In this document: positions 37,706 to 46,582 of the stretch, in pieces
Numbering within the stretch: the first letter of the stretch is position 1
Layout of the letters: the number at the start of each line of letters is the position of its first letter
DNA from: Saprospiraceae bacterium
Lineage (GTDB): Bacteria; Bacteroidota; Bacteroidia; Chitinophagales; Saprospiraceae
Reading direction: 5' to 3'
Assembly (NCBI GenBank): GCA_020629515.1
Contig: JAHDDE010000013.1
Location: 22,072 to 86,071, forward strand
DNA: 64,000 bases
Position numbers and translations under genes: made by a program
The notes under the pieces: model-generated
Told to the model about the DNA's origin: nothing
Database searches by the model: none
Seen by the model: the letters and a program-made list of their open reading frames with translations, nothing else

Positions 37706-38683
37706 TTATTTGATTTGTATATTACTCATAAGAGTGGTCAAAATATCTCTGATGTCTTTTCTTTCACTCAACGCCTTAAAATTTAAAATTACTCTATGGC
37801 GAAGAGTGGGTAGTATCATGCGTTTTACATCCTCAGGCGTCACGCTATATCTATTATTTAAGAGTGCATGTCCTTTGGCAGCTAATATCAAAGATTGTCC
37901 GGCTCTGGGACCTGCTCCCCAATCGACGTAATCTTTTATCGCTGATAATTGAGTCATCTGTGGCCGGGTAGATCTGATAAGTTGACCGATTGATTGAACT
38001 ATAGAAGACTCAATATGTACTTCTCTGCATAGCTTTTGCAATGATATGATATCTTCTCCTGTCAACACCGGCGCAATAGCATCTATGGGAGAAGATGTTG
38101 TGCGATTCAGAATTTCTATTTCCTCTTGTTCATTTGGGTAGTTTACAGTGATATGAAGAAGGAATCTATCTACCTGTGCTTCTGGAAGGGGAAATGTTCC
38201 AGATTGTTCTATTGGATTTTGTGTGGCCAAAAGGAAGAAAGGTATTGGCAATGCATAATTCTGACCTGCATAAGTAAGCTGATATTCTTGCATTAATTCT
38301 AATAGAGCAGATTGGGTTTTAGGAGGGGTTCGGTTAATTTCATCAGCTAAAAGTATATTAGTAAAAACTGGCCCCTTGGAAAATTTGAAGTATCGCCCAC
38401 CTTTATCATCTTCTTGAAGTATCTCTGTGCCCAATATATCTGAAGGCATAAGGTCAGGGGTGAACTGTATTCTATTAAATTTAAGATCCATAGCCTGAGA
38501 AAGACTTTTGATCATCAATGTTTTAGCCAATCCCGGAACTCCTTCTAATAATACATGGCCACCTGCGATAAGCCCAATGATAAGCTCATCAATTACACCT
38601 TGTTGACCTACTATAACTTGTTGAATAGCCGCTTTAAGTTGGGCTATTTTATGAGTGAGATGTGCTATACTTTCTTTATTCAT
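37706..38683 (-). CDS. MoxR-family AAA+ ATPase
   Basis: A 325-residue AAA+ chaperone-like ATPase. Walker A is LLEGVPGLAKTLMIKSL (about residues 40-56), Walker B NILLADEINRTPPKTQ, sensor 1 ATQNPIEQSGTFPLPEAQ, with DRFLLHI following. The lid domain is near the C-terminus (DVKRMILPTLRHR). It acts in the cytoplasm with the DUF58 / BatA-like partners encoded downstream. It sits 15 bp after the esterase gene and is first of the tightly packed five-gene part. Confidence 0.95.
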   Translation of the reverse strand: MNKESIAHLTHKIAQLKAAIQQVIVGQQGVIDELIIGLIAGGHVLLEGVPGLAKTLMIKSLSQAMDLKFNRIQFTPDLMPSDILGTEILQEDDKGGRYFKFSKGPVFTNILLADEINRTPPKTQSALLELMQEYQLTYAGQNYALPIPFFLLATQNPIEQSGTFPLPEAQVDRFLLHITVNYPNEQEEIEILNRTTSSPIDAIAPVLTGEDIISLQKLCREVHIESSIVQSIGQLIRSTRPQMTQLSAIKDYVDWGAGPRAGQSLILAAKGHALLNNRYSVTPEDVKRMILPTLRHRVILNFKALSERKDIRDILTTLMSNIQIK

Positions 38684-38698
38684 AAGATTGTTGATCCG

Positions 38699-39562
38699 TT
38701 AGTATTGATGAAAAGCTTGCGAGACAAAGTGTAATACCTCTGGCAATGATTCTCTCCAATAGGTCCAATTATGGGCTCCTTGACGTACTCTGTATTCATG
38801 GTTTACTTCTTTTTTCTTCATAGCAATATGGAGTAAACTATTTCCTTCGTATAGAAAGTCATCGTCACCGCAGTCTATATACCATCGGACACTATTCATT
38901 TGGTCTTTATCCATTGTTCTTACCAGTTCTACGGCATTGTGATTCGTATAGTAGTTTTTAATTGTTTCAGAATCATAGTTTTCTCCTTCAGAAGGGAGAT
39001 AATTCTTCATTTCTTCAATGGTTAAGGGTCCAACGTATGCACTCAAAGGACATGCAGAAGAAAAGAGATCAGGTCTATGTAAGGCATACATAAATGAGCC
39101 ACCACCACCCATAGAGAGCCCGGCTATAGCCCTATATCTTTTTTGACTTTTAATTCTATATTTTTCTTCTACAAATGGCATTAATTCCTGAAAGAAAAAA
39201 TCTTCATATCGCCACTCATTGTCGATGTCATTGAAGTAACCTCTTTTCCCTGTATTGGCATCTGGCATAACTATTACCATTGGAGTAGCTGTCCCATTAT
39301 GGATAGCTTGATCCGTGATATTCAGGACTTCGCCAAACTGAATCCATCCAGTCTGATCATCTCCTGCTCCATGGAGTAAATAAAGAACCGGATAACTCCT
39401 TTCACTAATTTCATAATCTGGGGGGAGATAGATGGCATATTTCCTGTCACTATCTAATATTTTACTTGACATAGAAAGGTTGTCATAGACTTTGCCACTC
39501 AGATTTTGGGAAATAGAGGGTTGACACCAATAGATTAAAACTAATACAACTAAATATTTCAT
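38699..39562 (-). CDS. Exported alpha/beta-hydrolase esterase (esterase D / feruloyl esterase type)
   Basis: A 287-residue protein with a signal peptide (VLVLIYWCQPSISQ). The esterase D-like fold is seen in YPVLYLLHGAGDDQTGW, IVMPDANTG, the nucleophile elbow GLSMGGGGSFMYAL, the acid-bearing strand near WYIDCGDDDFLY and the final His in GAHNWTYW. The predicted substrate is a carboxyl ester such as acetylated or feruloylated sugars, but nothing in the gene order fixes it. It lies between a DUF4159 gene and moxR in the same orientation with short gaps. Confidence 0.88.
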   Translation of the reverse strand: MKYLVVLVLIYWCQPSISQNLSGKVYDNLSMSSKILDSDRKYAIYLPPDYEISERSYPVLYLLHGAGDDQTGWIQFGEVLNITDQAIHNGTATPMVIVMPDANTGKRGYFNDIDNEWRYEDFFFQELMPFVEEKYRIKSQKRYRAIAGLSMGGGGSFMYALHRPDLFSSACPLSAYVGPLTIEEMKNYLPSEGENYDSETIKNYYTNHNAVELVRTMDKDQMNSVRWYIDCGDDDFLYEGNSLLHIAMKKKEVNHEYRVRQGAHNWTYWRESLPEVLHFVSQAFHQY

Positions 39563-39576
39563 ATGAGCTAAGAATT

Positions 39577-40212
39577 TTAACTTGTTACTGCATGAATGAT
39601 GATGTTAACACCAAAACGTGTGTTATCATTTTTGTACCAACGCTTATTTCTGAAGTCATAATCCCATTCGCAGCCATAATCTTTATTAGAGTAAAGTACG
39701 CCAATGCGATTATTTATTTCTATTGCTTTGAGATAATCATGCACTAAGTCATCACCCCAGCCATTGAGCTCTTGAGAAGTGGTAGGAGGTCCATCAAATT
39801 CAAAAAAGGAAGAGTATAATGGATGATCATTAGGGATTTTTTGAAGTGATTTAGGGCCAAATAACTCTGCCATCTGGGATTCAAAAGACTTAGCAAATAA
39901 TCCGTCAATATCGTGGTTGCAGTCATCGGCGAATATGAATCCACCTCTTTCTACATAATTCTTAAAATTGTCTCTTTCAGCCTTCGTAAACTGTACCAAT
40001 CGATGTCCAGCAATATAACAAAATGGTGATTCAAAAATTTCTTTGCTCGATAGTGGGATGATGCGCTCCTCAGTATTAATAGGAAGTGTAGTGTATTCTA
40101 CTAATGAATTCAACAAATTTGATGGCATGCGTTGATCAACATCCCAATCACCAGACTCGTACATAAGTCTGGTAAATACAAATGGGTTATTATTACTCAA
40201 TTCTATATTCAT
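39577..40212 (-). CDS. DUF4159-domain protein
   Basis: A 211-residue protein, apparently without a signal peptide. It shows the DUF4159 pattern: FVFTRLMYESGDWDVD near the start, FESPFCYIAGHRLVQFT, ERGGFIFADDCNHD, then HPLYSSFFEF and YSNKDYGCEWDYD. DUF4159 is related to the glutamine-amidotransferase-like fold and recurs near MoxR/DUF58/BatA genes. It starts just after a terminator, so it is probably the first gene of the downstream unit. Confidence 0.85.
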   Translation of the reverse strand: MNIELSNNNPFVFTRLMYESGDWDVDQRMPSNLLNSLVEYTTLPINTEERIIPLSSKEIFESPFCYIAGHRLVQFTKAERDNFKNYVERGGFIFADDCNHDIDGLFAKSFESQMAELFGPKSLQKIPNDHPLYSSFFEFDGPPTTSQELNGWGDDLVHDYLKAIEINNRIGVLYSNKDYGCEWDYDFRNKRWYKNDNTRFGVNIIIHAVTS

Positions 40213-40233
40213 CCTACATCAAGCGTCATGCTT

Positions 40234-40276
40234 AAAAAACAGAAAGGATTTAGAAGTTGTTTTCTAAATCCTTTCT
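40234..40276 (-). terminator. Intrinsic terminator of the tldD-tldE unit
   Basis: On the minus strand AGAAAGGATTTAGAA pairs perfectly with TTCTAAATCCTTTCT (15 bp) and is followed by six T. It lies about 20 bp after the tldE stop and separates tldDE from the DUF4159-moxR genes. Confidence 0.88.
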
Positions 40277-40295
40277 AATATAATTATCCTATTAC

Positions 40296-41612
40296 TTAAA
40301 CAGCATCTGATAGACTGGTAAAAGTAAAGTCTCTGATTTTCATATATGGTATTAGATTACCATTGATTCTAACCTGTTGACCCAAAGTCTCAAGATTATT
40401 GAGCATTATAATAGGACTCTCATTAAATCTAAAGTTTTTGATAGGGTGCTTAAGTTTGCCATTTTCGATATAAAATGTCCCATCACGTGTTAGGCCAGTA
40501 TAAAGTAAAGTCTGCGGATCAACAGTTCTGATATACCACATGCGAGTAACTAATATTCCTTTCTTAGTGTCTTTAATCAAGTCTTCCAGAGAGGCATCAC
40601 CTCCTGCCATGATACCATTGGCAGGAAAAGGGAGTGGAGCCACGCCTTTCTGATCAGCCCAATATCTTCCATAGGCTAAGTTTTTTACAACACCGTTTTC
40701 CAGCCATACTGTTTTCTTCCGAGGCTGACCATCACCTGTCCAAGTGGAAGCTGGGGCCAAGTCATTTAGCGGATCCGAATAAATAGTAATGCGTTCATCA
40801 ACTATCTTTTCTCCAATTTTGTTTCCTCCTCCTTCTTTGGACATAAAACTTCTACCTTCATCGGCACTACGAGCATTAAATGAGTAAAACATATTATTAA
40901 GCAGGCCTACAGATGCAGCCGGCTCCAATATAACCGTATACTTCCCAGGCTCTATTGCCTTTGCCTCTCGAGACATCAGCGCCTTATCTATTGCTATTTG
41001 TGATGCCATTTCAGCATCAAATCTCCCTACGTCGTTGTAATCTCTTGTGACCCATCCAGAACCAGATCCATCATTGGACCTCATCGTGACTGTAAAATCA
41101 AGACCAGTAGAACGCTCATATGCAAAAAGTCCATTGCTATTCATCATCGAAGAGAAATCACTATAGTCCTCGAAGAATCCTGCTGCTGTTACATCTTTGG
41201 CTTTGGCAGGTTCTATACTTGCCGCAGCAACCGCAGCTCGATAGTCTGGGCTAATAGAGGCAGTGCTCTCATGATACATTTTAGATTTGTCATATTCTTG
41301 TGGACCCAGTGGTGGCATGAATTCTTCTGACTCTGGGGAAAGCTGAGCTAATTCCTCTGCTCTTCTTACTACTTTCTCAAGAGATTTATCATCAAATTCT
41401 TCTATTGTAGCGGTTCCTACTTTTTTACCAAAGTTGGCCTGTACTACTAATTGTTGATTGGAGCGAGCACCTGCGGTAGAAACAGTGTTCCTGGCGTATC
41501 GAATATTTCCGCTATTATCACCAGAAAGATTGATTTCGCAATTATCCGCTTTCGAATATTCAAGTGCTTTTGACATGATAGCCTTAGCATCTTCTTTATT
41601 ATATATTGCCAT
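40296..41612 (-). CDS. TldE/PmbA-family protein
   Basis: A 438-residue homologue of TldE (PmbA), the non-catalytic-looking partner of the TldD protease. Visible are the N-terminal domain (NAC-type NTVSTAGARSNQQLVV) and the C-terminal beta-barrel region, with YTVILEPAASVGLLNN, TWTGDGQPRKKTVWLENG, GLTRDGTFYIENGKLKHPIKNFRFNES. It lacks the HExxxH zinc motif, as the family does. There is no signal peptide. It begins 20 bp after tldD. TldDE pairs degrade unfolded peptides or mature ribosomal peptides. Confidence 0.9.
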   Translation of the reverse strand: MAIYNKEDAKAIMSKALEYSKADNCEINLSGDNSGNIRYARNTVSTAGARSNQQLVVQANFGKKVGTATIEEFDDKSLEKVVRRAEELAQLSPESEEFMPPLGPQEYDKSKMYHESTASISPDYRAAVAAASIEPAKAKDVTAAGFFEDYSDFSSMMNSNGLFAYERSTGLDFTVTMRSNDGSGSGWVTRDYNDVGRFDAEMASQIAIDKALMSREAKAIEPGKYTVILEPAASVGLLNNMFYSFNARSADEGRSFMSKEGGGNKIGEKIVDERITIYSDPLNDLAPASTWTGDGQPRKKTVWLENGVVKNLAYGRYWADQKGVAPLPFPANGIMAGGDASLEDLIKDTKKGILVTRMWYIRTVDPQTLLYTGLTRDGTFYIENGKLKHPIKNFRFNESPIIMLNNLETLGQQVRINGNLIPYMKIRDFTFTSLSDAV

Positions 41613-41632
41613 TGTCTTTTTCTTTTGAGTTA

Positions 41633-43273
41633 TTAAATGTTTCGACCAGTATTAATGACATTAATACCATTGAATCGAGTCGTTGAGCAGCCATGTGATA
41701 CCGCACTTACTTGACTTGGCTGACCTTTTCCATCAAAGAAAGAACCAAACATACGGTAGTCTTTTTCGTCACATATCTTGGCACAACTATTCCAGAACTC
41801 TTGAGTATTTGATTGATACGCAGCATCATTGATCATACTTTTGATCTCACCATTTTCTATTTCATACATCAGTGTTCCACCGAATTGGAAATTATATCTC
41901 TGCTGATCGATACTGTATGATCCACGACCAACTATATAGATACCTTTTTCTACATCCTTGATCATGTCATCGATAGAGTATGGTTCTGTACCAGGCTCTA
42001 ATGATACATTAGGCATTCTTTGGAATTGTACATCATTCCAACTTTGAGAATAACAGCATCCATGAGACTCATTTTGATCAATCATATGTACTTGGTCCCT
42101 TATAGCTTGATAGTTGACTAAGATTCCATTTCTAACTAAATCCCACTTTTTACATTTTACTCCCTCATCATCATAACCTACGGCTCCCAATGATCCTACT
42201 TGTGTTTTGTCAGCTACGAGGTTTACCAACTCATTTCCATAGTTGAAATTTCCAGTTTCCCATTTGTCAAGTGTTGCAAAGCTCGTCCCAGCGTAGTTCG
42301 CCTCATAACCTAATACTCGATCTAATTCCAATGGGTGACCCACTGATTCATGTATGGTGAGGCCAAGATGATTAGGCTCTAATACAAGATCATATTTGCC
42401 AGGTTCTATTGAAGGTGCTGATAGCATTTCTTTAGCTTGCTGAGCACCCGCTACAGCATCTGATATTAGGTCATATCTATTTCTATATAAAGTAACTCCG
42501 GCTGCACCTTGTACTATCTCTGAGTTGTCGGGCATTAGATACTCATATCCTAAGCCCATAGGAGCACCAAGACCTTGTCTACTCTTGAATTTACCTGTAG
42601 ATTTATCTACAGCGGTTATTGTCATCGCTGGCCATATACGATGCACATCTTGGTCTATATATGAGCCTTCCGTTGAGGCAAAATACTTTTGCTCATTGAC
42701 AGAGAAAAGAATGTTGGATATATAGTCAGCACCATTTTGCATGGCTTTATTATTGGCTTCAAGGAGCATATCCACTTTTTCTGACACTGGGACTTCCATA
42801 GCATTTTTCACTATTGGTGTTTTCCAAGATACATCACCATGTCCTTTAGTGGGTGCAAGTACTACCTCCTCTGTTTGGATTTTAGAATTGGCTTTTGCTA
42901 TGGCTATCGCTAGCTCTGTGGCCTTCTTTATCCCATCTGGAGATACATCATTAGTTGAAGAGAAACCCCAAGTGCCGTTGCAGATAACTCTGATACCAAT
43001 ACCGAATGACTCAGTATTTACGGTGTTTTGCACTTTATTTTCACGAGTGAAAACATACTGGTTGAGATATCTGCCTATGCGAGCATCTGCATAGGTGGCG
43101 CCCATTCCTCTGGCGATATTTAATGCTACATTAGCTAATTCTTTTTTCTGTGCTACAGCCAGCCCAGGATTCAATAGTTCTTGACTATTGATGGAACGTC
43201 CGATAATAGGAATCGGAGATGCCAGCATTCCGGCTCCCGCTCCTGCCATATATATAAAATCTCTTCTTTTCAT
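41633..43273 (-). CDS. TldD-family zinc protease with a Tat-type leader
   Basis: A 546-residue protein if started at the ATG at 43273 (MKRRDFIYMAGAGAGMLASP); the longer ORF start at 43306 adds 11 residues. The N-terminus is a twin-arginine-like leader. The zinc protease motif is HESVGHPLE (HExxxH), followed by DDEGVKCKKWDLVRNG and a C-terminal segment ending GCSTTRFNGINVINTGRN. Predicted substrates are flexible peptides. TldD is normally cytoplasmic, so the leader is unusual in light of E. coli, though it is seen in Bacteroidota proteins of this family. Confidence 0.88.
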   Translation of the reverse strand: MKRRDFIYMAGAGAGMLASPIPIIGRSINSQELLNPGLAVAQKKELANVALNIARGMGATYADARIGRYLNQYVFTRENKVQNTVNTESFGIGIRVICNGTWGFSSTNDVSPDGIKKATELAIAIAKANSKIQTEEVVLAPTKGHGDVSWKTPIVKNAMEVPVSEKVDMLLEANNKAMQNGADYISNILFSVNEQKYFASTEGSYIDQDVHRIWPAMTITAVDKSTGKFKSRQGLGAPMGLGYEYLMPDNSEIVQGAAGVTLYRNRYDLISDAVAGAQQAKEMLSAPSIEPGKYDLVLEPNHLGLTIHESVGHPLELDRVLGYEANYAGTSFATLDKWETGNFNYGNELVNLVADKTQVGSLGAVGYDDEGVKCKKWDLVRNGILVNYQAIRDQVHMIDQNESHGCCYSQSWNDVQFQRMPNVSLEPGTEPYSIDDMIKDVEKGIYIVGRGSYSIDQQRYNFQFGGTLMYEIENGEIKSMINDAAYQSNTQEFWNSCAKICDEKDYRMFGSFFDGKGQPSQVSAVSHGCSTTRFNGINVINTGRNI

Positions 43274-43510
43274 AAATGTGATTTTAATTCTTTTTTCTGT
43301 GTTCAAAAGAGGATATGACTCCTCTAAGAGCCGTTTAATGTAGAATTTTATTCCTGAATCAAGATTAAATAAATCAAATTTTAGAAGAAATTTAAGATTT
43401 CATCGACTAACTGCCTTTCATATTGACAATCTTTCGAATAGATAAACTCACAGAAAGTAAGGGAAGAATGTATTAATTGGTGACATAATACATAGCACTT
43501 TGCATCAATT

Positions 43511-45535
43511 ATGAATAGATTCTGTAGCATATTTATATGTGTATACCTGCTTTATATAGGGGTGGCTAATTATACCTGTGCATATGCTTTTCCTCCTGAA
43601 TTACAAGCTCATATCAATCCGATTGAGACCGAAAATCAATTTTACGAATACAAATTATTTTACGAGAATCTTGACTCTACCAGTGCTAAAGAAGATCTAC
43701 CTCATTTATTAAAATTATTTGCGGCATCCAAAGCATTGGGCATTGATAGCTTGGCCTTTGGTTATGGGTATGATATCGGAGATATATATTATGGCTTGGA
43801 CTCTTTGACATTAGCATTTGAATATGCTCATGAGGCCTATTATTATGCCAAGAATGTAAAGGATAAAAATGAAGTAGGGCATTTGGTCAATTTCTTAGGA
43901 TTGATTAATTCTATCATGGGGGATTATGAGAGTGCTTTGGGATACTTTTTTGAGTCTGTAGATATTTTTAAAAAGAATGATGAGCGCATGATGGTATACG
44001 CATTAGGCAACATCAGTGAGGTCTACTATACGCTTAAGGATATTGATAAAGCATTAGAATATACAAAGGAAGCTACGGTATACTCAAAAATGTTAGAGGG
44101 TAATGATTATTACTATAATTATGGTTTTGATTGTATACGGTTAGCTGATTGGAACCTACAGAAAGGGCATATCGACTCTGCCAATCATTATTTGAGGTTC
44201 TCTATCGCTATGGCGGATAGTATAAAAGAGGATATAGATTATTATAAAGAATTCAAATTTTATGTGCATGAAAATGCTACAAAACACTATATAAAACTCG
44301 AGAATCTCAAAAAGGCTAAGGAACATCTCGAAATAGCTGAAACCAATAAGTTAGTCTTTTTGAAGGGTAATTACGCCTTATTAAAAGGTGAATACTTATT
44401 TGCAACTAATCAACAGAATGAGTTGAAGGCATTAATGAGCTCCGTAGATATTAATCAATTAGATTCTGACTTAATTGAAGATTGGTTAAGGCTAGAAATA
44501 AAATCCATCGAGAAGTCTGGCTATATGGATCAAGTGGGGCCGAAGTATAAACAATTAGAAAAGTTAATCGAAGAGAAATATTCAGAGCAAAGAAATCATT
44601 TCACCGTAATCGCCAATGCCAGATACGAAACGCTCAAAAAAGAGGAACAGATTACTCTATTGCAAAAACAAAATGAAGTAGATCGTGCACAAATTGGCAT
44701 ATATAGAGTACGCATGATTTCTATTGCATTGCTGTTTTTCTCGGTACTGATGATTTTAGGGTTTTTAAGCTTTTATTATCGCAAGAAGAAGCAATATTCT
44801 ATTTTACTGGAACAAGAAGTTTCCCGCAAGACCGAATTTTTAAATGAACTTAATGAAAGTCTCTCCAATAAAAATGAAGAACTGAAGCAGTTCAACTATA
44901 TAATAGCTCATGATTTGAAGGAGCCCGTGAGGTCTATTGTCAGTTTTTCTGAATTACTGAAGATTTTTAGGAGCGATGAAGAAAAAGTAGATGAGTATTG
45001 CAATATGATCATCAACTCCGGAAAGCAACTACATACTTTAGTAAATGACATTCAAGAATTTCAAACACTTGATATTGAAGAGTCGGCTATGGAGGAGTTT
45101 GAGGTAAATTCTTTAATTGAAGAAGTGCAAAATTCACTTTCTTCATTTTTAAAAGAAAAGAACGCTACTATTTCTTGTGGAGAATTACCCAAGATCAAGT
45201 CTTCTCGGGCTATGCTCTTTGTAGTATTCAAGAATTTAATTGAAAATGGACTTAAATACAACAGAAGCGACCAGCCTAAAGTCGAAATAAGCGCACAATA
45301 CGATACTAATAAATGGTTGTTTAATTTTAAAGACAATGGAATTGGAATTTCGAAACAATTCTATGATGAGGTTTTTGTGATGTTCAAAAGATTGCACAAT
45401 CGCTCCTCGTTCAAAGGTACTGGCATTGGCTTAGCCTTAAGCCAGAAGATAGCTAAGAGGTTAAACGGTGAAATCAGTATTGTACATTCTGAGGAAGGAG
45501 TTGGAACTCAATTTCAACTGTCAGTGAGATCATAA
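43511..45535 (+). CDS. TPR-containing orphan sensor histidine kinase
   Basis: A 674-residue kinase. The signal peptide is at residues 1-30. Tetratricopeptide-like helices run to about residue 370 (EVGHLVNFLGLINSIMGDYESALGYF, YALGNISEVYYTLKDIDKALEY), then one membrane helix (ISIALLFFSVLMILGFLSFYY), a coiled coil, HisKA (IIAHDLKEPVRSIVSF) and the ATPase domain with NLIENGLKYN, FKDNGIGIS and GTGIGLAL. The periplasmic TPR region may sense a protein or peptide. There is no response regulator next to it. Confidence 0.9.
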   Translation: MNRFCSIFICVYLLYIGVANYTCAYAFPPELQAHINPIETENQFYEYKLFYENLDSTSAKEDLPHLLKLFAASKALGIDSLAFGYGYDIGDIYYGLDSLTLAFEYAHEAYYYAKNVKDKNEVGHLVNFLGLINSIMGDYESALGYFFESVDIFKKNDERMMVYALGNISEVYYTLKDIDKALEYTKEATVYSKMLEGNDYYYNYGFDCIRLADWNLQKGHIDSANHYLRFSIAMADSIKEDIDYYKEFKFYVHENATKHYIKLENLKKAKEHLEIAETNKLVFLKGNYALLKGEYLFATNQQNELKALMSSVDINQLDSDLIEDWLRLEIKSIEKSGYMDQVGPKYKQLEKLIEEKYSEQRNHFTVIANARYETLKKEEQITLLQKQNEVDRAQIGIYRVRMISIALLFFSVLMILGFLSFYYRKKKQYSILLEQEVSRKTEFLNELNESLSNKNEELKQFNYIIAHDLKEPVRSIVSFSELLKIFRSDEEKVDEYCNMIINSGKQLHTLVNDIQEFQTLDIEESAMEEFEVNSLIEEVQNSLSSFLKEKNATISCGELPKIKSSRAMLFVVFKNLIENGLKYNRSDQPKVEISAQYDTNKWLFNFKDNGIGISKQFYDEVFVMFKRLHNRSSFKGTGIGLALSQKIAKRLNGEISIVHSEEGVGTQFQLSVRS

Positions 45536-45602
45536 GAGGACTAATTATACTTATATTTTATCAAAGATTAAACTCAATAGACCTCGCCTTGAGTTATTCC
45601 TC

Positions 45603-45610
45603 TACCTTTG
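45603..45610 (+). promoter_or_regulatory. TAnnTTTG -7 box before the pseudouridine synthase gene
   Basis: TACCTTTG matches TAnnTTTG exactly. It includes the TTG used as start in the ORF track, so translation must begin further downstream. No good -33 TTG lies at the right distance, so this is only a candidate. Confidence 0.4.
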
Positions 45611-45634
45611 CAACTCACATCGATAATAGTTCAA

Positions 45635-46501
45635 TTGAAAATTAAAGAAACTCATAAAGTCCCTCAACTCGGAGAAAAGATTCGCCTTTCAGATTATCTC
45701 CCTAATAAGTTTGCCACCATACCCTCTAAGAAAGGCATGAAGAAGGCTATCCAAAAGAAATTAGTAAAACTGAATGGGGTTGAGGCCCATACGGGTGATT
45801 ATCTCACTGGAGGTGAGGTAATTGATCTTCTATTTGACAATACCAAGCGCAAGCAAAAAGCTTTCAAAATCAATTTAGATGTGCTTTATGAAGATTCATA
45901 TCTGGCTATTGTCTATAAGCCTGCAGGAATAGTAGTAAGTGGTAATCAAAAGAATACTCTTGAAAATGCGCTTTCAAGTAATCTCGATGTCTCAGATGAA
46001 TTAGATGCACTCAATCAAATGGAAGCCATTCACCGTTTAGACTATCCAACAAGTGGGGCGCTCCTTATTGGCAAAACAAGAAACACAGTGGTTGCACTCA
46101 ATAAGATGTTTGAGAAAAGAGAAATCGTCAAAACCTATATTGCCATAACTCGTGGTAAAAGTGAACCCAAAGGATGTATCGAATCACCACTTAAGGGTAA
46201 ATCTGCTATCACTAACTATGAATTGATAGAGTCTAAACAATCGGACAAATATGGCCAGATTAATCTCGTTAAGTTGGAGCCAGTCACAGGCCGTCGGCAT
46301 CAATTGAGAATGCATATGGCGGAAATTGGGACACCGATCATGGGAGATCAAATGTATGGACCTAAAGGAAAAGTGGTAATAGGTAATGGACTATTCTTAC
46401 ATGCTCTATCGCTATCTTTTGATCATCCTACAACTGGAGAGAAGATAAATGTATCTGCGCCTCGCCCTAAAAAATTCATCAAATTTTTTGATCAAGATTG
46501 A
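45635..46501 (+). CDS. RluA-family RNA pseudouridine synthase
   Basis: Isomerises uridine to pseudouridine in rRNA or tRNA. The catalytic block AIHRLDYPTSGALLIGKT holds the conserved Asp. LEPVTGRRHQLRMHMAEIGTPIMGD is the second family signature. An S4-like RNA-binding start (KKLVKLNGVEAHTGDYLTGGEVIDLL) precedes the core. The ORF-track TTG at 45608 falls within a TAnnTTTG box, so I place the start at the TTG at 45635 (288 residues); this is uncertain. The target site cannot be assigned from the sequence. Confidence 0.9.
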   Translation: MKIKETHKVPQLGEKIRLSDYLPNKFATIPSKKGMKKAIQKKLVKLNGVEAHTGDYLTGGEVIDLLFDNTKRKQKAFKINLDVLYEDSYLAIVYKPAGIVVSGNQKNTLENALSSNLDVSDELDALNQMEAIHRLDYPTSGALLIGKTRNTVVALNKMFEKREIVKTYIAITRGKSEPKGCIESPLKGKSAITNYELIESKQSDKYGQINLVKLEPVTGRRHQLRMHMAEIGTPIMGDQMYGPKGKVVIGNGLFLHALSLSFDHPTTGEKINVSAPRPKKFIKFFDQD

Positions 46502-46582
46502 TACATCTTACTATTACGGTTTATGAGTTATAATACCGTATTGGATGGATGATACAGCATATGAGCACTTTATAAAAAAGTA

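Noticed and set aside
46513-46541. TACGGT/ACCGTA hairpin between the RluA-type and RlmI-type genes
   Set aside because: Only a 6-bp stem with a long loop and no T run; not convincing as a terminator of either convergent gene.
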